Part shown: positions 26,139 to 34,578 of the stretch, one piece after another
Position numbering within the stretch: the first letter of the stretch is position 1
How the letters are laid out: each line of letters begins with the position of its first letter
Made by a program: the position numbers and the translations under genes
The notes under the pieces: model-generated
Seen by the model: only the letters and a program-made list of their open reading frames with translations
Databases searched by the model: none
What the model was told of the DNA's origin: nothing
Source: Mycobacterium sp. Root135
GTDB lineage: Bacteria; Actinomycetota; Actinomycetes; Mycobacteriales; Mycobacteriaceae
Direction: 5' to 3'
Length of the DNA: 64,000 nucleotides
NCBI RefSeq assembly: GCF_001426545.1
Contig: NZ_LMEZ01000002.1
Span: 26,862 to 90,861 of the forward strand

Positions 26139-26156
26139 AAACAGACTAGTTGGTTT
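26139..26156. promoter_or_regulatory. TetR-type operator between ADH and TetR genes
   Basis: The 18-bp dyad AAAC-N2-ACTAGT-N2-GTTT is centred on the palindrome ACTAGT and lies in the 80-nt gap between the divergent genes. It is 17 nt from the ADH start codon and 47 nt from the TetR start codon. Autoregulation plus ADH control by the TetR protein is inferred. Confidence 0.6.
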
Positions 26157-26202
26157 GTTTGAGGCTACATCTCGCTGCAGGTGTTGGTCTAGGGTGGCGC
26201 TG

Positions 26203-26796
26203 ATGACAGCCGCACCCGCCACTCCCCGGGGGTTCGCGACCCAGGAGCGGATCGTGGCCGCCGCCACCGCCGAGTTCGCCCAGTACGGCATCGCCGGCGC
26301 GAGAATCGACCGGATCGTGAGCGCCGCGCGCACCAACAAGGCGCAGCTCTACGGCTACTTCGGGGACAAGGACGCGCTGTTCGACGCGATCTTCGTCGCG
26401 TCGCTGGAGCGCATCATGGACGTGGTGCCGATGGACGCCACCGACCTCCCGGGCTGGGCGGTGCGGCTCTACGACGAGTACCTACGCCGGCCGGACCTCA
26501 TTCGACTGGCGACGTGGGCGCGCCTCGAGCGCCAACCGTCCGGGCATCTGGTGGGAGACGCCGACCGGTTCGACACTGCGAAGCTCGCGGCCATCGCCGA
26601 CGCCCAGCGCCACGGGCTGGTGCGCGACGGCGAGCCCTTCGACCTGATGGCGATGGTGATTGCCATGTCGATGGCGTGGTCACCGGTGAGCAACGTGTAC
26701 TCGGCGACCAGTGCCGAGGCCGAGTCCATCCATGATGGGCGGCGAGAAATGTTGCGGGAGAGCGTGACTCGCGTCATCGCGCCTGGAGCGTCCTGA
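26203..26796 (+). CDS. TetR family transcriptional regulator
   Basis: The 197-aa regulator has an N-terminal TetR domain (RIVAAATAEFAQYGIAGARID, then IVSAARTNKAQLYGYFGDKDALF as the HTH and its following helix) and a ligand domain of the TetR_C_35-like type (WARLERQPSG, MVIAMSMAWSP). ATG 26203 is the first start in frame after the operator. It is divergent from the zinc alcohol dehydrogenase and probably controls it in response to an aldehyde or alcohol; the ligand is unknown. Confidence 0.87.
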   Translation: MTAAPATPRGFATQERIVAAATAEFAQYGIAGARIDRIVSAARTNKAQLYGYFGDKDALFDAIFVASLERIMDVVPMDATDLPGWAVRLYDEYLRRPDLIRLATWARLERQPSGHLVGDADRFDTAKLAAIADAQRHGLVRDGEPFDLMAMVIAMSMAWSPVSNVYSATSAEAESIHDGRREMLRESVTRVIAPGAS

Positions 26797-26815
26797 ACTG
26801 CTCCGCTCGCCAGGG

Positions 26816-27616
26816 CTATCCGATCACTGCCTCTCCCCGCCGCGGTTTCCACCCGGGTCGGGGGACCGATGCGATGAGCTTCTTCGTGTAGTCCTCGCTG
26901 GGCGTCCGTAGTACGTCGTCGATCGGACCTCGCTCCACGATTTCGCCGCGGTGCATGACGATCACGTCGTCGGCGATGTGCCGGGCGACGGCCAAGTCGT
27001 GTGTGATGAAGAGGAATGCCGTGCCCGAGTCGCGGCGGATCTGCGCGAGCAGGTTGAGGATCTGCGCCTGAATGGACACGTCGAGCGCCGCGACGGCTTC
27101 GTCGAGAATGAGGAGCTGAGGGTCGGCGGCAAGCGCGCGGGCGATCGCGACGCGCTGACGCTGCCCACCCGACAGGGCGCGTGGCGACGCGTCAGCTTGG
27201 CGGGTGCCCAGCCCGACTTGCTCGAGCAGGTGCTCGATTCGCGCGGTGACGCCGCGATCGTCGAGGTCCGAGTCGTGTAGCGAGAGAATCTCTCGCAGCG
27301 AGTCGCGCGCGCTCTGGCGCCTGTCGAGCGACCCATACGGGTCTTGGAACACGATCTGAATTTGCCGCGCCCAACGCCGACGCAGCGTCGTCGACACCCG
27401 GCCACCGGGACGGTCGACGCCCTCGACGGTGATGGTCCCAGCGCTCGGACGTTCGAGGCCGGCGATCATTCGGGCGACGGTCGTCTTGCCGGAGCCGGAC
27501 TCGCCGACGATGGCCAGCGAGCCACCCGCCGCCACCGAGAACGTGGCGCCGGCAACCGCGACGTGGTGCCCGAAGAGCTTTCGTAGCCCGTCGACCGCAA
27601 GCAGAGTCTCAGGCAC
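26816..27616 (-). CDS. Peptide/nickel-type ABC transporter ATPase (DppF/OppF-like)
   Basis: The 266-aa ATPase has Walker A GESGSGKTT (about 37-45), Q-loop VFQDPYGSLDRRQ, ABC signature LSGGQRQRVAIARAL and Walker B LLILDEAVAALD with the catalytic Glu, then H-loop THDLAVA. The start is a GTG at 27616 that overlaps the upstream ATPase stop by 8 nt; the frame is open further upstream but lies wholly inside that gene. It is the last gene of a six-gene unit (hydrolase, SBP, two permeases, two ATPases). The usual C-terminal oligopeptide-HPY extension is short here. Peptides are the probable substrate. Confidence 0.88.
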   Translation of the reverse strand: MPETLLAVDGLRKLFGHHVAVAGATFSVAAGGSLAIVGESGSGKTTVARMIAGLERPSAGTITVEGVDRPGGRVSTTLRRRWARQIQIVFQDPYGSLDRRQSARDSLREILSLHDSDLDDRGVTARIEHLLEQVGLGTRQADASPRALSGGQRQRVAIARALAADPQLLILDEAVAALDVSIQAQILNLLAQIRRDSGTAFLFITHDLAVARHIADDVIVMHRGEIVERGPIDDVLRTPSEDYTKKLIASVPRPGWKPRRGEAVIG

Positions 27617-28616
27617 GAGGCAGCCCCTCAAGCACGGTGCCGTCGGCGATCCGTTCGGCGAAATGGCATGCTGCGAGGCCGTTGTGAACTGGCGTGAGCT
27701 CGGGCCGCTCCGAGCGGCACACGGGCTGGCAATACGGACAGCGGTCTGCGAAGGCGCAGCCGTCGGGTGCCTCGTAGCCGGCCAGTGGCCTGCCGGGGAT
27801 CGCTGCGAGCGTCCCCCGTTCACCGTCGACGTCGAGGCTTGGACGCGCACCGAGGAGCGCGCGCGTGTAGGGATGGGCACCGTCGCGATGGAGTCTGTCC
27901 GAAGCTCGTTCTTCGACCAGCCGCCCGGCGTACATGACCGCCGTTCGGTCGCACACTGCGGCAGCCAATTCCAGGTCGTGCGTGATGAAGACCATGCTCA
28001 TTTGCCTGTCGCGGCGTAGCTCGTCGATGATCGCCATCACCTCTTCCTGCGTTGTCACGTCCAGTGCGGTCGTCGGCTCGTCGGCGAGCAGTAGTTGCGG
28101 CTCGGTGATGAGCGCCGCGGCGATCATCACCCGCTGCAGGAGACCGCCGGAGAATTCATAGGAGTACTGGCGGAGCCGCCGCTCGGCGTCGGCGACGTGC
28201 ACGGTGCGAAGAGCTTCCACGGCGCGCCGCTCGGCTTCCTTGCGCCCGACCTTGCGGTTGGCGACGAGGACCTCGCACAGGAAGTCGCCGATCGGGCGAA
28301 CCGGGTTGATGTGCGCTCGCGGGTCCTGGAACACCATCGCCACCCGCATCGAGCGCCACTCGCGTAGGGACTTGGCGCTCATGTCGGGAACCGACGTGCC
28401 GTCGAACCGAACGTCTCCCAGGGTGGACGCGCCGTTGGGAAGAAGTCGCATGATCGCTCGCGCGGTCATCGACTTTCCCGATCCGGATTCGCCAACCAAG
28501 CCGAGCGCCTCGCCGGCGCCCACGGAGAACGACACGTCGCTCACGACCGTCTGGGGACGGCCGTCTACGGGAAGTGTGACGCTGAGCGAGTCGACCTCGA
28601 GCAACGGTGTCGTCAT
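27609..28616 (-). CDS. Peptide-type ABC transporter ATPase (DppD/OppD-like)
   Basis: The 335-aa ATPase has Walker A GESGSGKSM (about 39-47), Q-loop VFQDPRAHINPV, an atypical signature FSGGLLQRVMIAAAL, Walker B LLLADEPTTALD and H-loop THDLELA. The C-terminal oligo_HPY region holds a four-cysteine cluster CAFADRCPYCQPVC followed by a further Cys, as in iron-sulfur-containing DppD/OppD ATPases. ATG 28616 overlaps the preceding permease stop (ATGA). It pairs with the second ATPase to power the transporter. Confidence 0.9.
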   Translation of the reverse strand: MTTPLLEVDSLSVTLPVDGRPQTVVSDVSFSVGAGEALGLVGESGSGKSMTARAIMRLLPNGASTLGDVRFDGTSVPDMSAKSLREWRSMRVAMVFQDPRAHINPVRPIGDFLCEVLVANRKVGRKEAERRAVEALRTVHVADAERRLRQYSYEFSGGLLQRVMIAAALITEPQLLLADEPTTALDVTTQEEVMAIIDELRRDRQMSMVFITHDLELAAAVCDRTAVMYAGRLVEERASDRLHRDGAHPYTRALLGARPSLDVDGERGTLAAIPGRPLAGYEAPDGCAFADRCPYCQPVCRSERPELTPVHNGLAACHFAERIADGTVLEGLPRA

Positions 28617-29482
28617 CGTGCCCCCTGCGCTAGGAGCCGCTGAGACACACGTTCACCGATCACGTTGAAGGCCACCACCGCAAGCACGATCGTGAGGGCT
28701 GCATAGAGAGACTGAGCGGGGTGACCATCCACGATTGCCGGCTTGCCGTTGGCGACCATGAGTCCCCATTCTGGGCTGGGCGGCTGAAGGCCGAGCCCCA
28801 GGAAGGAAATCGCCGCGATGTCGAGCATTGCGTAGCCGTAGCCGACGACGATCTGGGTGACGATGAGTGGCGCGAGGTTCGGCACGAGGTGGCGTAGGCA
28901 TATTCGCCACGGCGACTGGCCCTGCACGACGAGTGCCTCGACGTAGGGGAGGTTGCGCTCGCGCAGCGCGGCCGGACGCAGGATGCGGGCCACGTAGGGA
29001 ACATTGGCGATCGACAGGGCGATCACCGGTGCGACGAGGCCGCTGCCGAAGACGGCCGCGGCGACGATCGCGAGAATCAATCCAGGGAAGCCGAACAGCA
29101 GGTCCAGGAAGCGCGCCACGATTGCGTCCCACCATCCACCGAACCATGCGGCGGACACGGCCAGCAGCGTGCCGACCACTCCGGCCAGCACCATCACCAC
29201 GGCTGGGGCGACGAGGCTTGGACGGGCTCCATGGATCAGTCGGGACAACAGGTCGCGGCCGGTGTCGTCGGTTCCGAGCAGATGTGCGGGCGAGGGGCTG
29301 GCGAAGAGGTTGAGTTGGTCGAGCTCGGTGGGATCGTGCGGCGCGACGAGCGGGCCGAAGACGGCCAGCAGAATGAACAGCACGCCGATGACGGCCGCCA
29401 CGGCCACCGCGACGTTGGCGGAGCCGAGCCGTCCCGTGACACGTCGGACTCGCGTGGAACCGGCGAGTGCCATTGCGCTCAT
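28613..29482 (-). CDS. Peptide-type ABC transporter permease (DppC/OppC-like)
   Basis: The 289-aa membrane protein has an N-terminal TM segment (about 25-47), the OppC_N motif FGPLVAPHDPTELD and HLLGTDDTGRDLLSRLIHGARPSL, then five TM segments of the BPD_transp_1 domain. The EAA-loop-like segment is around residues 190-205 (NLPYVEALVVQGQSPWRI). The start codon shares one base with the upstream permease stop (TGATG). An ATG nine bases later is a possible alternative start. It forms the channel with the neighbouring DppB-like permease. Confidence 0.88.
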   Translation of the reverse strand: MSAMALAGSTRVRRVTGRLGSANVAVAVAAVIGVLFILLAVFGPLVAPHDPTELDQLNLFASPSPAHLLGTDDTGRDLLSRLIHGARPSLVAPAVVMVLAGVVGTLLAVSAAWFGGWWDAIVARFLDLLFGFPGLILAIVAAAVFGSGLVAPVIALSIANVPYVARILRPAALRERNLPYVEALVVQGQSPWRICLRHLVPNLAPLIVTQIVVGYGYAMLDIAAISFLGLGLQPPSPEWGLMVANGKPAIVDGHPAQSLYAALTIVLAVVAFNVIGERVSQRLLAQGAR

Positions 29483-30432
29483 CAGTCGCGTCCCTTCACG
29501 GCTTGGCGCGGATCGAGCGCGACGTTGACCACGTCGACCACGGTGTTGACCACCACGAAGGCGGCCACCATCATCAGGGACAGGATTTGGACGACGGCGA
29601 GGTCCTGCTTGGCGGCGCTGTCGACGAGCAACGAGCCGATCCCGTCGATGCCGAATGCCTTCTCGGCCACCGCCGTTCCCGCGAGAAGACCGGCGACCAT
29701 CAGCCCCGACACCGCCAGGATTGGTGGCGAGGCGTTGCGCAGCACGTGGCGTCGGACGATCCACCGATTGGGCAGTCCGCGACTGCGGGCGGCGTCGACG
29801 TGCTCAGAGCCAAGCTCGCCGCGTACCGACACCTGCGTCACCCGTGCCACCCACGCGATGTAGGCCAGTGCCAGTGAGATCGCAGGCAGTGTCAGGTGCC
29901 AGAGCTTGTCGCCGAGCCCCTCTCCGGCACCGAAGACCGGGAACCAGGAGAGCTCAGTCGAGAAGATGGCGATGAGGAACACCGCGACGACGAAGGTCGG
30001 AAACGCCATCGCCACCGAGCTGCCGACGGTGATCGCCGTCTCGACCCGACCGCCGCGCAAACCGGCGAGCGTGCCGCCACCGATCCCGAAGATCACGATC
30101 AGCACACCGGCGAAGAGCACCAGCAGCAGCGTGTTCGGGATCCGCCCCGACAGCAGATGTGAAACGTCGTCCCGGTAGGCCATTGAGCGCCCCAGGTCAC
30201 CGCGCAGGACTCCCGTTGCCCAGCGGCCATACTGCGAGAAGAACGGGTCGTCCAAGTGGTATTCCTGGTGAATCCGAGCAACGACTTCCGGGTTGGGCTT
30301 GCCGCCGCCGACCAGCAGGGTGGCAGGGTCACCGGGAGAGATGAACAGCAGCCCGTAGATCACCACGCTGGCGACGACGAGGGTCAGCACCAGCGCCACG
30401 ATCCGTCTGAGGACGAAGCGGACGATCGTCAA
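29482..30432 (-). CDS. Peptide-type ABC transporter permease (DppB/OppB-like)
   Basis: This 316-aa permease has the DppB N-terminus (FVLRRIVALVLTLVVASVV, then LLFISPGDPATLL), a periplasmic loop with HLDDPFFSQYGRWATG-like sequence, and the BPD_transp_1 domain with EHVDAARSRGLPNRWIVRRHVLRNA as the EAA loop that contacts the ATPase. It appears to start with a TTG directly after the substrate-binding gene stop, with no gap; a later internal start would remove TM1 and is unlikely. Confidence 0.87.
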   Translation of the reverse strand: MTIVRFVLRRIVALVLTLVVASVVIYGLLFISPGDPATLLVGGGKPNPEVVARIHQEYHLDDPFFSQYGRWATGVLRGDLGRSMAYRDDVSHLLSGRIPNTLLLVLFAGVLIVIFGIGGGTLAGLRGGRVETAITVGSSVAMAFPTFVVAVFLIAIFSTELSWFPVFGAGEGLGDKLWHLTLPAISLALAYIAWVARVTQVSVRGELGSEHVDAARSRGLPNRWIVRRHVLRNASPPILAVSGLMVAGLLAGTAVAEKAFGIDGIGSLLVDSAAKQDLAVVQILSLMMVAAFVVVNTVVDVVNVALDPRQAVKGRD

Positions 30433-32079
30433 CTACGACGCCCCGATCATCGCCGCCCACGGCATGTTGATGTAGGCGAATGAGGCTGGCGCACCGGTGA
30501 TCCGCTTGTTCATGAACAAGCGCTCGTACGGCGTGCCAATCGGAACGCGCTGCTTTTGTGCTTCCCAGATCGCCTGTGCGTCAACGTATGCCTGAGCCGA
30601 TGCCACCGGATCGGTTGCCTCGCGGGACTTCGCGATGTTGGCGTCCACCTGAGGGTTGTCGAAACCGGTCCAGTTGAACAGCGCATCCTTGGGGAACAGC
30701 AGGATCGCGTACGACAGCGGGTCGGGAACCTCGACGTAACCCGCGCTGAGCACGAGGTCGACGTCCTTGCGCTTGGAGGGGTCGTAGAACAAGCTCGAGA
30801 ACTCGGTCGCAGGCATCTGCTTGAGGTCGAAGTTGAGTCCGATCGACTTCGCGGACGCCTGGACGAACGTGGCGATCTGCAACTGCGACTGATCGCCGGC
30901 GGGCAGCGCCAAGGTCATGGTCTTGGTTGGCGCTCCGACCTTTGCGACGAGCGCCTTTGCGCCTTCGATGTCGGGCCTGGAGTTGTCCGGTAGCGCGTCG
31001 TAGGCCTTCTGGAACACGGCCGCCCCCGGGCCCTTTCCGAAGGATGAGGGTGGGATGACCGCCCGGTTGGGCGTCCCTGCCCCGTGCCACACGTTCTTGA
31101 CGATCGCCGCGCGGTCGATTGCCTTGTCCAGTGCCTGCGCGAGTTCCGTCTTCGCCATCGGCGTCTCCGGGCTCGCGGGACTCAGGTTGAACACCTGGGT
31201 GCTGAGGCCGAGGTAGAGCTTGCCCGCGTCGGTCTTCTGAAGCGTGTCGAAGCTCGTCGAGGGTGCTTCGTACGTGCCGTCGATCTCGCCGGACAGCAGC
31301 GCGCTGGTCAGGGTGGACGTGTCTTCGAGGAACTTGAAGTTGATCGTCTTGACCATCGGCTGGAGCTTGGGATCCCAGTAGTCGTCGCGCGCCTGGAGTG
31401 TGATGCTCGAGCCGGCGTTCCAGCTGGCCACCTTGTACGGGCCGGTGCAGACCGGCGGGTGGCTCGCGGTGCCGTAGCTGGCGCCGGCGGCGGCCGCGTC
31501 GGCCACGTCGACGATGTCGCCGAACTCCGTTGACATGCCCTCCGCGAAGAGGATGTCCGGCTTGTTCATCGTCACCGTCACCTCGAGGGGGCCGGTCGCG
31601 TCGATCGACTTCACCGAGGTGAAGAAGTCACCGTTGATCGGCTCCGTCGCCGGGTCCATGTTGCGCTTCAGGCTGCCTGCGACGTCCTCGGCCGTCATGG
31701 GCTTGCCGTTGGAGAACTTCACTCCGGGCCGGAGCTTGTAGACGACGCTCGTCGGAGTCTGCGTCCAGCTCTCGGCGAGGCCGGGAGACGTGCTGTAGTC
31801 GGCGTTCATCCGTAGCAGTGGCTCGCAGACGTTCATCAGCACCGTGTTGGGCGAGTAGTCGCCCGTCTTGACCGGGTCGAGCGTCGTGGGCTCGCCGCTG
31901 GAGAGCGCCCAGTTGATCGAGTCGACGGGACCCTTGCCCGGCGGCGTCGTGGCCGAAGCGTCCGTTGGCGCCTCCACCGCCTTGGTGTTCTCGGCGGAGT
32001 CTCCGCCACCGCCGCAACCTGCCACGAAGGTGACCGCGGCGGTGACGGTGAGCAAGGCAGTCGTCTTACGAAGCATCAT
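30433..32079 (-). CDS. Lipoprotein solute-binding protein of peptide ABC transporter (SBP family 5)
   Basis: The 548-aa extracytoplasmic lipoprotein has signal peptide MMLRKTTALLTVTAAVTFVAGC, split as an N-terminal lysine/arginine region and lipobox VAGC (Cys about 22), followed by a Gly-rich linker. The SBP_bac_5 domain starts at INWALSSGEPTTLDPVKTGD and includes the family segment KFSNGKPMTAEDVAGSLKR. ATG 32079 or 32076 has GGAGG at proper distance. Its first 14 nt overlap the hydrolase gene. It captures the ligand, probably a peptide or amide, for the downstream permeases. Confidence 0.9.
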   Translation of the reverse strand: MMLRKTTALLTVTAAVTFVAGCGGGGDSAENTKAVEAPTDASATTPPGKGPVDSINWALSSGEPTTLDPVKTGDYSPNTVLMNVCEPLLRMNADYSTSPGLAESWTQTPTSVVYKLRPGVKFSNGKPMTAEDVAGSLKRNMDPATEPINGDFFTSVKSIDATGPLEVTVTMNKPDILFAEGMSTEFGDIVDVADAAAAGASYGTASHPPVCTGPYKVASWNAGSSITLQARDDYWDPKLQPMVKTINFKFLEDTSTLTSALLSGEIDGTYEAPSTSFDTLQKTDAGKLYLGLSTQVFNLSPASPETPMAKTELAQALDKAIDRAAIVKNVWHGAGTPNRAVIPPSSFGKGPGAAVFQKAYDALPDNSRPDIEGAKALVAKVGAPTKTMTLALPAGDQSQLQIATFVQASAKSIGLNFDLKQMPATEFSSLFYDPSKRKDVDLVLSAGYVEVPDPLSYAILLFPKDALFNWTGFDNPQVDANIAKSREATDPVASAQAYVDAQAIWEAQKQRVPIGTPYERLFMNKRITGAPASFAYINMPWAAMIGAS

Positions 32080-33769
32080 TACGTTCCTCCGGTAGTGCGG
32101 TTACGGTCAGGCGTGCCGGCCACTCGGCCGAGACGTGAAGCGTCTGCTGGGATGCTCGTGGTTCGACGACCGTCCACCGGTTCTCTTCGGTGCCGGAGTT
32201 CCGGACGAACAGCGGGAAATCGCTTGACGAAATATGAACGCGGAGAGCGTGATTCGGCCGAACCCGGTAGCCGGTGTGGCCCAGGTTGACGTGCGTCCGA
32301 GAAACGTTCTTGGCGTCGTCGAGTTGAACCTGCCCACGAACGATCATGTGCGCGCTGCCATCTGGGGCGACGTCGAGGAGCTTGACGAACACGTCGGCGG
32401 TGGGCGCCGTGCTGGACACGCGGGCTTCGACCTCGATCGGGCCGGCCAGGTCGAGTGGTTCGGTGAGTGGCTCACTGGTGAACGTCAGCACGTCGCCGCG
32501 GTCGCCCGTCGCGCTTTCATCTGGATAGTTGAAGAGGAAGGCGAAGGAGTTCTTGACTGCCGACGGAACCAGGTCGTCCGGATCGAAGCCCCACTGGACC
32601 TCTCCCGCCTCGCCTGCGCCGGCGTCGACCAGGTGGCCGCCCGGGGTCGCGCCGGCCGCGTTGCTCAACCCGGTGAGGTCGAAGCTTCGCGTGGTCGCTC
32701 CCGGAGGCGGCCACTGCGACGACGTCTGCCATCCCACGTGGCCGAGTTCCCATCGGACCTTCGGGAGTGTGTCCGGTGACTTGAGTCCCCGCACGAAGAC
32801 GTCCAGGAAGTCCAGTGCCTGCGACGTGTAGAGGTCGAGCATCCGCTCCAACGCGTCGTCGTCGACGCCGTGGTCGTCCGCGTTTCCTACGGGGGCGAGG
32901 TCGAGGATGTAGTTCTCGTGGTCGAAGGAGCCGGCCTCGATGTATTGCACTGCCGCCCACTGGGGAAGCGATTCCAGCTCCATCACGTCGCGCATCTGAG
33001 GGATCATCAGATTGTCGAACCAGCCGACGGTCTGCAGGACGGGGACGGGTTTGGCGTCGCGTGGATGCTTGAGGTCGAACGGTCCCTTCTTGTCCGCCCG
33101 GGCCACCGGGGTCTGCGAGTCGAACGACGAGGATCGGGCGCCGATGGCCTCGAATGCCTCCTCGAACGCGTCGGTCAGGGGGCGTTTGTCGTAATCCGGG
33201 TCGTATTCGTAGGCCTCGTGGTCGACCCAGTGAGTTGCGAGGTAGTAGGCGCCTTCCATCCACGGCACGGGCTTGCCGAAGCCGCCAAGGCCACCACGAT
33301 TCACTGAGTTCAACTCGTAGGTCGTCACCCGCGGGACGATCGCCTTGAGTGCTGGGTGGGCGGAGACCACGGCGGCCCACTGCGTGAAGCCGTAGTAGGA
33401 GTCGCCGAACATGCCGACCGCGCCGTCGCTCCAGTCCTGGGCGACTATCCAGTCAATGGTGTCGTAGCCGTCGTCGACCTCGTGCTCGAACGGCTCCGTC
33501 GGCCCTTGCGACCGAAACTTCCCACGCACGTCCTGCACGACCATCGCGTAACCGCGGTCGGTGAATCGTCGCGCGATCCTGTCGAAGAACACGTATCGAC
33601 TGTTCTTGTCGTATGGCAGTCGGACGAGCACCGTCGGTGCATGGGCGACGTCGGCAGGCAGATACACGTCCGTTGCGAGGACGGTGCCGTCTCTCATCGG
33701 AACCTTGTATTCAGTCGCGCTCTCGCCGACGGGTTCCGCGGCGGTGCGGGCGATCTGCAATTCACTCAC
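32066..33769 (-). CDS. CocE/NonD family alpha/beta hydrolase (X-Pro dipeptidyl-peptidase-like)
   Basis: This 567-aa hydrolase has the S15-like catalytic nucleophile in GDSYYGF (GxSYxG variant, about residue 130), the preceding VVQDVRGKFRSQG with the oxyanion region, a later Asp in the cap/hydrolase region, and a catalytic His candidate in GSFDHENY. A C-terminal jelly-roll (PepX_C-like) domain includes VEARVSSTAPTADVFVKLLDV. There is no signal peptide, so it acts in the cytosol. GTG 33769 with AGGAGG upstream is chosen; the longer open frame runs through the operator and TetR gene. It is first in the ABC operon, fitting import then cleavage of an ester, amide or Xaa-Pro peptide. Confidence 0.87.
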   Translation of the reverse strand: MSELQIARTAAEPVGESATEYKVPMRDGTVLATDVYLPADVAHAPTVLVRLPYDKNSRYVFFDRIARRFTDRGYAMVVQDVRGKFRSQGPTEPFEHEVDDGYDTIDWIVAQDWSDGAVGMFGDSYYGFTQWAAVVSAHPALKAIVPRVTTYELNSVNRGGLGGFGKPVPWMEGAYYLATHWVDHEAYEYDPDYDKRPLTDAFEEAFEAIGARSSSFDSQTPVARADKKGPFDLKHPRDAKPVPVLQTVGWFDNLMIPQMRDVMELESLPQWAAVQYIEAGSFDHENYILDLAPVGNADDHGVDDDALERMLDLYTSQALDFLDVFVRGLKSPDTLPKVRWELGHVGWQTSSQWPPPGATTRSFDLTGLSNAAGATPGGHLVDAGAGEAGEVQWGFDPDDLVPSAVKNSFAFLFNYPDESATGDRGDVLTFTSEPLTEPLDLAGPIEVEARVSSTAPTADVFVKLLDVAPDGSAHMIVRGQVQLDDAKNVSRTHVNLGHTGYRVRPNHALRVHISSSDFPLFVRNSGTEENRWTVVEPRASQQTLHVSAEWPARLTVTALPEERNDAS

Positions 33770-33848
33770 GTGAGCGGCTCCTCCTTGGACCCATGCTTGC
33801 GACACCGGACGAAACGCTCGAATCGAAACGTTGCCTTCGTCACTGTGG

Positions 33849-33874
33849 ACAACACTGTTGTACAACACTGTTGT
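33849..33874. promoter_or_regulatory. Two abutting palindromic operators (TetR type)
   Basis: The 13-bp odd dyad ACAACA-C-TGTTGT occurs twice with no spacer, at 33849-33861 and 33862-33874, flanked by G and C so the whole 28-mer is nearly symmetric. It lies 80 nt from the hydrolase start and 31 nt from the TetR start, so one repressor could control both directions. Confidence 0.75.
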
Positions 33875-33904
33875 CTCGTCAAGTGGAAGGGCTAAGGTCG
33901 CACT

Positions 33905-34519
33905 ATGCCGCCCGAAATCGACACGAGCGCACGTCTCACGGAGATCGCTCAAGCCACCCTCGACGTGGCCCGTGAGGAGGGGCCGCGCTCCGTCACGATC
34001 CGAGCCGTAGCCGCCCGCATGGGTCGGTCGACGACGGTCATCACGAAGTACGTCCCCAGCCGATCCGCGCTGCTGGTCAACGCGGTGTCGCATGTTCGTG
34101 CCGGGTGGGACGCGGCGGTGGCGGAGGTCCTGGACCGGAAGTCCGGCTTGAATCGTCTTCGCGCCCTTATGGATTGGACTCTTGACACAGAGGACTACGA
34201 CGACGCAGCCCGCCGGCTGTGGCACGAGATCCTCGCCAAGGAGGAACCCGCAAGCGACCAGTGGGGGGCGTTGGTCGACGAAGCCCACGACGATCACGCA
34301 TCGATCGTCACGACGATCGAAGAGTCGGCGATCGACGCGCCTCCATGGCTGGCCGACGTTCTCTTCCTGGTGTCTCGCGGTTTCTTCGTCTCGACGGTCA
34401 AGGATCCAGAGGACTGGAGTGGAGACCGGGCGCGCGTGGCCGTCAACGCGATGCTCGACGACCTCTTCCCCCAGGGCGCTGCGAAGCCCAACGGCCTGCG
34501 AAAGCGCGGAAAGGCCTGA
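33905..34519 (+). CDS. TetR family regulator of the peptide ABC/hydrolase operon
   Basis: The 204-aa protein has a TetR HTH (about residues 10-58: IAQATLDVAREEGPRSVTIRAV and MGRSTTVITKYVPSRSALL) and a helical C-terminal domain ending in basic residues (GLRKRGKA). It is divergent from the hydrolase-ABC operon, and the shared 135-nt region holds two abutting dyads. The gene ends 22 nt before the left attachment repeat of the tRNA-Arg island, marking the chromosomal side of that junction. Confidence 0.87.
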   Translation: MPPEIDTSARLTEIAQATLDVAREEGPRSVTIRAVAARMGRSTTVITKYVPSRSALLVNAVSHVRAGWDAAVAEVLDRKSGLNRLRALMDWTLDTEDYDDAARRLWHEILAKEEPASDQWGALVDEAHDDHASIVTTIEESAIDAPPWLADVLFLVSRGFFVSTVKDPEDWSGDRARVAVNAMLDDLFPQGAAKPNGLRKRGKA

Positions 34520-34540
34520 CCTACGGCTGAAGAACGTGTG

Positions 34541-34578
34541 GTGCCCCCGGCATGATTCGAACATGCGACACCGGCTTT
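34541..34578. repeat. Left attachment repeat (tRNA-Arg 3' fragment)
   Basis: These 38 bases are identical to 38749-38786. They correspond on the minus strand to the tRNA from the anticodon loop 3' edge through T-arm, acceptor and two trailing bases. The match ends exactly where the sequences diverge (TTTT at the left, TTTA at the right). No tRNA 5' half is present here, so it is a duplicated att core, not a gene. Confidence 0.9.
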
